Shown one piece after another: positions 1-4,010 of a DNA stretch of 5,207 nt. Within the stretch, counting starts at the first letter, position 1. Each line of letters begins with the position of its first letter. Origin of the DNA: an uncultured Aquincola sp. (GTDB lineage Bacteria; Pseudomonadota; Gammaproteobacteria; Burkholderiales; Burkholderiaceae); assembly GCA_937883885.1 (NCBI GenBank), contig CAKZXL010000597.1, positions 1-5,207 of the forward strand, written 5' to 3'. The position numbers and the translations under genes are program-made. Under the pieces are notes generated by a model. The model worked only from the letters and a program-made list of their open reading frames with translations. It did no database searches and was not told the origin of the DNA.

Positions 1-162
1 AGCTCAGGAAGATGCGCAGGCCAGCACGTCGCGCACGATGCTGTCCACTGCCGTGTAGGCAGCTCAGGAAGACAGAAACCGCACCGCGGCCGGCAGCGCC
101 AGGTCCACTGCCGTGTAGGCAGCGCAGGAAAGCCCAGGCACTGGTAGACGAAGACGTCGAAA

Positions 163-190
163 GTCCACTGCCGTGTAGGCAACTCAGGAT
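163..190 (+). repeat. Variant I-F repeat with G20 changed to A
   Basis: This repeat has A at base 182 (repeat position 20, normally G) and T at base 190 (position 28, normally A). Position 20 closes the Cas6f hairpin stem by pairing with C6 and lies directly 5' of the cleaved bond. Its loss should weaken processing between the spacers at 131-162 and 191-222. The substitutions are seen directly; the functional effect is inferred from what is known of Cas6f/Csy4. Confidence 0.85.
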
Positions 191-403
191 TGATCGCGAA
201 GTCGGCTATCCCCTGCCCGTCCGTCCACTGCCGTGTAGGCAGCTCAGGAACTGGAAGGATCACTTCGTCGAGACGGGCCGCAAGTCCACTGCCGTGTAGG
301 CAGCTCAGGAAAGTAGCTGGGCGCCGGTCATCAGCCGCGGCGGGTCCACTGCCGTGTAGGCAGCTCAGGAAAGCGCGAGCTGGTGAGCGGCCCGCACCCT
401 GCT

Positions 404-431
404 GTCCACTGCCGTGTAGGCACCTCGGGAA
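404..431 (+). repeat. Variant I-F repeat with G20 changed to C
   Basis: This repeat has C at base 423 (repeat position 20, normally G) and G at base 427 (position 24, normally A). The closing C6-G20 pair of the hairpin is lost, as in the repeat at 163-190 but by a different base change. The two arose independently or by separate point mutations. Processing between the spacers at 372-403 and 432-463 may fail. Confidence 0.85.
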
Positions 432-583
432 GATCAGCAGGTCGGTCGCCGCGGCGGCCACGAGTCCCCTGCCGTGTAGGCAGCTTAGGAAGCGATCTGA
501 GCAAGCACGACGTGGACACCATGGTCCATTGCCGTGTAGGCAGCTCAGGAATGGCTCGCCGGGCTGAAGTCAGGCAGTGACAG

Positions 584-611
584 GGCCACTGCCGTGTAGG
601 CAGCTCAAGAA
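584..611 (+). repeat. Degenerate terminal repeat of the array
   Basis: This last repeat has G at 585 (position 2, normally T) and A at 608 (position 25, normally G); the stem is intact. A decayed final repeat is usual at the leader-distal end of an array and fixes the direction: the leader is upstream of the window. Confidence 0.8.
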
Positions 612-652
612 ATCAACCGCCGCAGCGCAGGGCACCCCGTCAGGCGCACGGC

Positions 653-678
653 CGTTCACCCCGCACAAGCGGGGACTC
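653..678. repeat. Hairpin resembling a lone type I-E CRISPR repeat
   Basis: CCCCGC at 659-664 and GCGGGG at 669-674 form a perfect 6-bp stem around the loop ACAA, preceded by CGTTCA. The common type I-E repeat, read in the reverse orientation, has the layout CGGTTCA, then a base, then CCCCGC, four bases, GCGGGG and a short tail. The match is close apart from one missing base and a diverged tail. It could be a relic repeat or simply a stem in the trailer that stabilises or ends the pre-crRNA. There is no T-run after it, so it is not a classical intrinsic terminator. The hairpin is certain; the I-E link is a suggestion. Confidence 0.4.
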
Positions 679-796
679 GCACGCCCAGACGTCGCCGCGC
701 GATGCTTCCGGCCAAGGCCGATAGTCAAGCCCTCCCCACCCACCTCCGCCGCCAGCCCCTACGATCAACCACCCACCCCAACAAAGCACCACCCCC

Positions 797-800
797 GGAG
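797..800 (+). promoter_or_regulatory. Ribosome binding site of the DUF2164 gene
   Basis: GGAG lies six bases upstream of the ATG at 807, inside an otherwise C-rich stretch. It supports 807 as the true start of the DUF2164 reading frame rather than the internal ATG at 880. Confidence 0.65.
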
Positions 801-827
801 CCCCCCATGCCCATCCCCCTCCCCCCC
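801..827 (-). other. Potential G-quadruplex on the minus strand, over a start codon
   Basis: On the plus strand this reads C6, ATG, C3, AT, C5, T, C7. On the minus strand this is four G-runs (7, 5, 3 and 6) separated by loops of 1, 2 and 3 bases, which satisfies the usual quadruplex pattern. It includes the ATG at 807-809 of the DUF2164 gene, with the G-rich strand being the template. The plus strand could form the matching i-motif. The pattern is seen directly; folding and any effect on transcription are inferred. Confidence 0.5.
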
Positions 828-1083
828 GCCACCCGCCAGCAAGCCATCGCCTCCATCGAGCGCTACTTCCGCGAGAACAATGGACGAACCCATCGGCAAT
901 GTGGCGGCGGGTGGGTTGCTGGGGTACTTTCTGGAAGAGATCGGGCCGGCCATCTACAACCAGGCGGTGGCCGACGTGCAGGAGCGCATGCAGGCGCGGG
1001 TGGCGGAGCTGGACATCGAGGTGCACGAGGACGAGTTCGGCTACTGGCGCAAATACGACCAGGCCACGCGCAAGCGCCGCTGA
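807..1083 (+). pseudogene. DUF2164 family gene, broken by a +1 frameshift
   Basis: This is a DUF2164 protein of unknown function. Translation from the ATG at 807 gives MPIPLPPATRQQAIASIERY then FREN; the continuation, starting MDEPIGNVAAGGLLGYFLEE and ending at the TGA at 1081, lies one frame over. Together they make a complete protein of about 91 residues with the family pattern: an N-terminal helix ending in a YF.EN motif, then a DEPIG motif, an FLEEIGPAIYNQA core and a C-terminal YWR motif. The span of 277 nt is one base more than a multiple of three, and the break falls at 876-882 (AACAATG), where one A appears inserted. The internal ATG at 880 could start a 67-residue fragment carrying most of the domain, but only a weak GCGAGA precedes it. 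The gene may be truly inactivated, or the extra A may be a sequencing error. The family call is firm, the lesion type likely. Confidence 0.85.
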
Positions 1084-1101
1084 CGGCGGCGGCCGCCGCC
1101 G
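1084..1101. repeat. 18-bp perfect GC palindrome after the DUF2164 stop
   Basis: CGGCGGCGGCCGCCGCCG starts at the base after the TGA and is its own reverse complement. As RNA it would fold into a very GC-rich stem with a minimal loop. No T-run follows, so at most it is a weak or Rho-assisted stop or an mRNA-stabilising stem. In GC-rich DNA, GGC/GCC runs give such palindromes easily, so function is uncertain. Confidence 0.4.
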
Positions 1102-1155
1102 CGCGGTATCGTGGCGGCCTTCGCGGCCCTGCGCCGCGCCCCTCGTTACCGCCAC

Positions 1156-1160
1156 AAGGA
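1156..1160 (+). promoter_or_regulatory. Ribosome binding site of the CxxC protein gene
   Basis: AAGGA is followed by six bases (TTTTTC) and the ATG at 1167. It is the clearest Shine-Dalgarno sequence in the window. It decides the start of the downstream gene and shows that the gene has its own initiation even though the upstream frame runs into it. Confidence 0.8.
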
Positions 1161-1166
1161 TTTTTC

Positions 1167-1490
1167 ATGGGACAAGCCCGCCTGCGCGGCACCCCCGAGC
1201 AACGCAAGGCCGCCGCCATCGACCGGCAGTTGGCGCTGCGGCCCAAGTTCATCACCTGCAACAACTGCCAGGCACAGTTGACCGACATGTCGCCGATGGA
1301 CATCGCGGGGCTGGAAGGCATTCAGGCCGCGTTCACCGCGCATTGCCCGGCCTGCGGCCACGACACCTACGCCATCAAGGGTGAACGTAAAGCCGTGGCC
1401 CGGCTGCACATGGCCATTGAAGACAACGTGGGCGCCGAGGCCAAGGCCGGCGTGGTGCCCGCGGCCAACCGGCCCGACCCGGCAGCCTGA
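1167..1490 (+). CDS. Small conserved-looking protein with two CxxC pairs (zinc-ribbon-like)
   Basis: This encodes 107 residues of unknown function. Two cysteine pairs are visible: C31-N-N-C34 in the segment FITCNNCQAQL, and C60-P-A-C63 in HCPACGHDTYAIKG. They are 25 residues apart, which is the layout of a small zinc-ribbon knuckle pair that would bind one Zn2+. The N-terminus (about 1-27) is basic and predicted helical, and the C-terminus after about residue 90 is Ala/Pro-rich and probably disordered. No membrane segment or signal peptide is seen, so it is likely cytoplasmic. The start is set by the AAGGA box six bases upstream. It follows the broken DUF2164 gene by 83 bp and precedes the VOC gene by 8-11 bp, so it is probably cotranscribed with the latter. 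It could be a nucleic-acid-binding or structural zinc protein; no specific role can be assigned. Confidence 0.85.
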   Translation: MGQARLRGTPEQRKAAAIDRQLALRPKFITCNNCQAQLTDMSPMDIAGLEGIQAAFTAHCPACGHDTYAIKGERKAVARLHMAIEDNVGAEAKAGVVPAANRPDPAA

Positions 1491-1501
1491 CGCAGCCCGT
1501 G

Positions 1502-1939
1502 ATGAGCCAAGCGCACGCACCGCTGTTGCCCGGCCTTCCGCTGCGCCGCATCCACCATGCGGCCATCATCTGCGCCGACTACGCACGCTCCAGGCACTTC
1601 TACACCCAGGTGCTGGGCCTGGCCGTGGTGGCCGAGCATTACCGCGAGGCCCGCCGCTCCTGGAAGCTGGACCTGGCGCTGCCCGATGGCTCGCAGGTGG
1701 AGCTGTTCTCGTTTCCCGGCGCGCCTGCGCGGCCCTCCTACCCCGAGGCGCAGGGCCTGCGGCACCTGGCCTTCGAGGTGGACGACGTGGACCGCTGCAA
1801 GGCCCTGCTGGAAGCCCACGGCGTGGCCGTGGAGCCGGTGCGGGTGGACGACTACACCGGCCGCCGCTTCGTGTTCTTCGCCGACCCGGACGACCTGCCG
1901 CTGGAACTCTACGAAGCACCGCCGCCCACCGGCAGCTGA
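1502..1939 (+). CDS. VOC superfamily metalloprotein, GloA2/YaeR-like
   Basis: This encodes 145 residues of the vicinal oxygen chelate (glyoxalase/dioxygenase) fold, close in pattern to E. coli YaeR (GloA2), whose substrate is not established. Both beta-alpha-beta-beta-beta modules are visible: residues about 15-75 (RIHHAAIICADYARSRHFY, LGL, the REARRSWK stretch, VELFSF) and about 85-138 (GLRHLAFEVDDVD, RFVFFADPDDLPLELYE). The expected metal ligands are present: H19 (second His of the HH pair), E67 in VELFSF, H88 in LRHLAF and E135 in PLELYE. Length matches the single-domain family. It is likely a cytoplasmic enzyme acting on a small aldehyde, hemithioacetal or similar compound; true glyoxalase I activity is not shown. 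The start could be ATG 1502 or the adjacent GTG 1499; neither has a clear ribosome site, which suggests translation coupled to the gene ending at 1490. It ends 10 bp from the convergent LysR gene. Confidence 0.92.
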   Translation: MSQAHAPLLPGLPLRRIHHAAIICADYARSRHFYTQVLGLAVVAEHYREARRSWKLDLALPDGSQVELFSFPGAPARPSYPEAQGLRHLAFEVDDVDRCKALLEAHGVAVEPVRVDDYTGRRFVFFADPDDLPLELYEAPPPTGS

Positions 1940-1949
1940 CGCGGCCCCG

Positions 1950-2852
1950 CTACAGGCTGCGGATGCGTGCAATGAGCTGCTCGCGCAGCCAGCGCACGGC
2001 GGGGTCCAGGTGGGTGCGTTCGTGCCACACCAGGTACGAGACGATGGGTGCCACTTCGGGCGGCAGCGGCACACACACCAGGCCATGGTCGGCGGCCAGG
2101 CGCTGCGCATGACGCAGACCGGTGGTAAAGACCATACCGGTGCGCGCCACCAGCGCGGGCACCAGGCTCAGGTACTGGGTGCGCAGGGCCACCTCGTGCC
2201 GCACGCCGGCCGCGGCCAGCAGCACGTCCACCGCGGCACCGGCGCCGCGGGCCCGCTCCAGCGCCGAGATGTGGCGCGCCTGCGCATACACCTCGAGGTC
2301 CATGCCGGCCGCCAGCGCATGGTCAGGGCGGACCACCGCGGCCAGCGCATCGGACAACAGGCGCGACGAGCGCAGCACGCCCGGAATGTCCATGCGGCTG
2401 GTGACGGCCAGGTCCAGCTCGCCTTCGCACATGCGGCGCACGAAGTCGTTCTTGTCTGAAATGCCCTGGATGACGAAGCAGGCCTCGGGCGCGGCCTGCA
2501 CCAGCTCGCCCAGCAGGTCGGCAAAGCGGGCCACCGGCAGGAAGTCGTAGCAGGCGATGGTGAACTGGCGCTGCACCTGCGCCGGCGAAAAGTCTGCCTG
2601 GGGCGACAGCTGTGAAAGGTCGGCCAGCACACGGTCGACGACGGGGCGCAGCACTTCGGCCCGCGGGGTGAGCTGCATCTGGTTGCCCACGCGCACCAGC
2701 AGCTGGTCGCCGGTGAGCTGGCGCAGGGCCGCGAGCTTGCGGCTCATCGCGGGCTGCTGCTGGCCCAGCCGCACGGCCGCGGCCGACACGCTGGCGGTGT
2801 TGAGCAAAGCCTGCAAGGCGCGCAGCAGGCTAACGTCGAGTGCTTCCAGCAT
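1950..2852 (-). CDS. LysR family transcriptional regulator
   Basis: This encodes 300 residues, the usual LTTR length. The N-terminal winged helix-turn-helix covers about residues 5-65: LLRALQALLNTASVSAAAVR, then LGQQQPAMSRKLAALR and GDQLLVR, ending with the LTPRA motif. A linker helix follows (about 66-88). The periplasmic-binding-protein-like effector domain covers about 90-295, with its usual start RQFTIACYDF and the GELDLAV motif near the first hinge. The start at 2852 has an AGGAA box (2866-2862 on the minus strand) nine bases upstream. It is transcribed away from the binding-protein/deaminase operon across a 150-bp gap, the classic arrangement for an LTTR that controls the divergent operon and itself. 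A T-N11-A palindrome at 2885-2899 is a candidate site. The effector is unknown; a molecule related to the operon's substrate is the natural guess. Confidence 0.95.
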   Translation of the reverse strand: MLEALDVSLLRALQALLNTASVSAAAVRLGQQQPAMSRKLAALRQLTGDQLLVRVGNQMQLTPRAEVLRPVVDRVLADLSQLSPQADFSPAQVQRQFTIACYDFLPVARFADLLGELVQAAPEACFVIQGISDKNDFVRRMCEGELDLAVTSRMDIPGVLRSSRLLSDALAAVVRPDHALAAGMDLEVYAQARHISALERARGAGAAVDVLLAAAGVRHEVALRTQYLSLVPALVARTGMVFTTGLRHAQRLAADHGLVCVPLPPEVAPIVSYLVWHERTHLDPAVRWLREQLIARIRSL

Positions 2853-2861
2853 GGGCTGCGA

Positions 2862-2866
2862 TTCCT
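2862..2866 (-). promoter_or_regulatory. Ribosome binding site of the LysR gene
   Basis: On the minus strand AGGAA lies nine bases upstream of the ATG at 2852. It supports this start, which also gives the expected N-terminal length before the helix-turn-helix. Confidence 0.55.
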
Positions 2867-2870
2867 ATCA

Positions 2871-2899
2871 TTTGATGCCGTTTGCTGCCATTGCGGCAG
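2871..2899. promoter_or_regulatory. Candidate LysR operator: tandem repeat plus T-N11-A palindrome
   Basis: CTGCC at 2885-2889 and GGCAG at 2895-2899 form a 5-bp palindrome around ATTGC; its T at 2886 and A at 2898 give the T-N11-A spacing of LTTR boxes. Overlapping it, TTTGATGCCG (2871-2880) and TTTGCTGCCA (2881-2890) are adjacent 10-bp direct repeats matching at 8 positions, adding a third TGCC half-site. Direct repeats in 10-bp phase would put half-sites on one face of the helix. The site lies 18-47 bp upstream of the LysR start, well placed for autoregulation and for activating the divergent operon. The repeats are seen directly; regulator binding is inferred. Confidence 0.45.
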
Positions 2900-2919
2900 A
2901 TTGTGCCCACTGCAAGCCC

Positions 2920-2949
2920 CTGGGGCGGCATGACCCCATGCCGCCCCAG
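2920..2949. repeat. Perfect 13-bp inverted repeat in the divergent promoter region
   Basis: CTGGGGCGGCATG (2920-2932) and CATGCCGCCCCAG (2937-2949) are exact reverse complements around a 4-base loop (ACCC). It lies 53 bp upstream of the binding-protein start, between the candidate LysR site and the coding region. If transcribed it would form a very stable hairpin in the 5' leader; as DNA it could be an operator for another dimeric protein. No T-run follows it, so it is not a classical terminator. A shorter echo, CATGCCCCAG, lies at 2961-2970. Confidence 0.75.
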
Positions 2950-2975
2950 CCATGGGTGTGCATGCCCCAGCTGCC

Positions 2976-2981
2976 TATGCT
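2976..2981 (+). promoter_or_regulatory. Possible -10 element of the binding-protein operon
   Basis: TATGCT matches the sigma-70 -10 consensus at four of six positions and lies in the only AT-richer patch before the start at 3003. No good -35 box is found 16-18 bp upstream, as is common for LysR-activated promoters. It would leave a leader of only about 15 nt. The call is tentative. Confidence 0.25.
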
Positions 2982-3002
2982 TTTTGAAACAACTGCGGGC
3001 CC

Positions 3003-4010
3003 ATGATGATCAAACTGAAATCCAGGTTGCGCCGGGCGGTGGCGGGGTCCTTGGTGGGCCTGCTGGCAGTGGCAGCCACCGGCGCCGCGGCGCAGCAGGC
3101 CGAGGGCTGGCCCTCACGGCCGGTGACGCTGGTGGTGCCCTATGCCGCCGGCTCCAACCCCGACGTGCTGGGCCGCTACCTGGCCACCGAGCTGGCCCAG
3201 CGGCTCAAAGGCAACTTCATCGTGGAAAACGTGTCGGGCGCCGGCGGCGCCATCGGCACCGCGCGGGTGGCCGCCGCCAAGCCTGACGGCTACACCTTCG
3301 TGCTGGGCGTGGAAAGCACCATCCTGCTGGCCCCGCTGGTGCGGCCCACCACCACCCGCTACGACGGGCTGAAGGACCTGGGCCCGGTGGTGCGGGTGGG
3401 CACGGCGCCGCTGGTGCTGGTGGGCAAGCCGGAGCTGCCGGCCCGCAATCTGGCCGAGCTGCTGGCGTTGATGCGGGCCAAGCCCGATGGCTTCAGCTAC
3501 GGCACCTCGGGCATCGGCACATCGCTGCACCTGGCAGGCGAGCTGTTCATGCAGTTGGCCGGGGTGAGCATGCAGCACATCCCGTATGCGGTGAGCACGC
3601 AGATCATGACCGACCTGCAGGGCAACCAGCTGGACCTGGCGGTGCTGCCGGCCGGCTCGGTGCTGCAGCACCTGCGCGCCGGCAAGCTCAAGGCTTATGC
3701 GGTGACCACGGCCAGCCGCTCACCGCTGCTGCCCGACGTGCCCGCCGCGGCCGAGCAGCCCGGGGTGAAGCCGCTGGACGTTTCAGTGTGGTTCGGCGTG
3801 TTTGCGCCGGCCGGCGCGCCCCCGCCGGTGATGGCGCAGATGCAGCAGGCGTTGCTGGCTGCGCTGTCCACCGAAGAGGCGCGCAAGCGTCTGCAGGAGC
3901 TGGGCATCGAGGCGGCGCCCGCGCCGGCTGACGCCTTCGCGCGCTTTCTGGTGACCCACCGCGACCAGTTCGCGCGGCTGATCGCCGACAAGAAGATCCA
4001 CCTCGAATGA
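3003..4010 (+). CDS. Bug/TctC-family tripartite tricarboxylate transporter binding protein
   Basis: This encodes 335 residues of an extracytoplasmic solute-binding protein. A signal peptide is clear: a basic start (KLKSRLRR), a hydrophobic stretch (about 12-27) and a probable cut after the AAA at 28-30, giving a periplasmic mature protein. Family marks follow in order: WPSRPVTLVVPYAAG (36-50) with the ligand-loop Asp at D54, VENVSGAGGAIGT (74-86), AAAKPDGYT (90-98), the second ligand loop YGTSGIGTS (166-174), and IPY at 193-195 before a TDLQGNQLDLAV segment. The first loop reads AAGSNPD where the family usually has AAGG-x-x-D, so specificity may be altered. Start could be ATG 3003 or the next ATG at 3006; neither has a strong ribosome site. 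It is first in an operon with the deaminase-like gene (4-bp overlap) and divergent from lysR. No TctA/TctB membrane subunits are in the window, so it may be an orphan using distant permeases, as is frequent in Burkholderiales. The ligand is unknown. Confidence 0.95.
   Translation: MMIKLKSRLRRAVAGSLVGLLAVAATGAAAQQAEGWPSRPVTLVVPYAAGSNPDVLGRYLATELAQRLKGNFIVENVSGAGGAIGTARVAAAKPDGYTFVLGVESTILLAPLVRPTTTRYDGLKDLGPVVRVGTAPLVLVGKPELPARNLAELLALMRAKPDGFSYGTSGIGTSLHLAGELFMQLAGVSMQHIPYAVSTQIMTDLQGNQLDLAVLPAGSVLQHLRAGKLKAYAVTTASRSPLLPDVPAAAEQPGVKPLDVSVWFGVFAPAGAPPPVMAQMQQALLAALSTEEARKRLQELGIEAAPAPADAFARFLVTHRDQFARLIADKKIHLE
4007..4010 (+). promoter_or_regulatory. ATGA stop-start overlap coupling two genes
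   Basis: The ATG of the deaminase-like gene (4007-4009) overlaps the TGA of the binding-protein gene (4008-4010). Only a weak AGAAG (3991-3995) precedes the start, so re-initiation by terminating ribosomes is likely. This shows the two genes form one operon. Confidence 0.85.

Larger units (their letters stand above)
1..611 (+). CRISPR. Type I-F CRISPR array, trailer-side part
   Basis: Ten complete 28-nt repeats start at 43, 103, 163, 223, 284, 344, 404, 464, 524 and 584; bases 1-10 are the end of an eleventh. The majority repeat begins GTCCA, continues with the hairpin CTGCCGTGTAGGCAG (5-bp stem, GTGTA loop) and ends with the 8-nt handle CTCAGGAA. This matches the type I-F (Ypest/Csy) repeat layout, in which Cas6f cuts just after the stem and leaves the 8-nt handle on each crRNA. 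Spacers are at 11-42, 71-102, 131-162, 191-222, 251-283 (33 nt), 312-343, 372-403, 432-463, 492-523 and 552-583. The transcribed orientation is plus. The last repeat is degenerate and nothing repeat-like follows in register, so this is the trailer end; the leader and new spacers lie to the left of base 1. No cas gene is in the window, so activity cannot be judged. Confidence 0.97.
612..806. other. Gene-free region between CRISPR array and DUF2164 gene
   Basis: No open frame here resembles a protein family, and the only long frames are low-complexity shadows. The stretch holds a GC hairpin at 659-674 and, from about 725, a G-poor, C-rich tract with many CCACCC-like runs that continues into the first codons of the next gene. 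I see no convincing -35/-10 pair. A promoter for the downstream genes should lie here but cannot be pinned down by eye. Confidence 0.6.

Noticed and set aside
331..522. Minus-strand open frame across the array
   Set aside because: This is the same artefact on the opposite strand, with repeats read as LPTRQ.
12..580. Plus-strand open frames with a repeated PLPCRQLR peptide, looking like a repeat protein
   Set aside because: They are translations of the CRISPR array. The 60-nt period is a multiple of three, so the repeat is read in one frame until the 33-nt spacer shifts it. No ribosome site or family match exists.
876..882. Programmed +1 ribosomal frameshift in the DUF2164 gene
   Set aside because: There is no slippery codon pair, stop codon or rare codon as in known +1 sites, and the family is not known for frameshifting; an insertion or sequencing error is simpler.
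1084..1101. Intrinsic terminator after the DUF2164 gene
   Set aside because: The palindrome is strong but no T-run follows and the loop is minimal; such GGC/GCC palindromes are common in GC-rich DNA.
640..1321. Long minus-strand open frames opposite the DUF2164 and CxxC genes
   Set aside because: They have low-complexity Gly/Ala/Arg composition typical of shadow frames in GC-rich DNA; the plus-strand frames match families and have ribosome sites.
1783..1793. 11-base match (ACGACGTGGAC) between the spacer at 492-523 and the VOC gene
   Set aside because: The match stops after 11 bases and consists of common Asp/Val codons; coincidence.
1367..2110. Open frames on both strands overlapping the VOC and LysR genes
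   Set aside because: They cross the convergent junction of two recognised genes and show no family features.
2920..2949. Intrinsic terminator between lysR and the binding-protein gene
   Set aside because: No T-run follows directly on either strand, and both flanking genes begin here rather than end.
3161..3171. 11-base match (CGACGTGCTGG) between the reverse complement of the first spacer (11-42) and the binding-protein gene
   Set aside because: Only 11 of 32 bases match and it is made of frequent codons; this is expected by chance in GC-rich coding DNA and is not a self-target.
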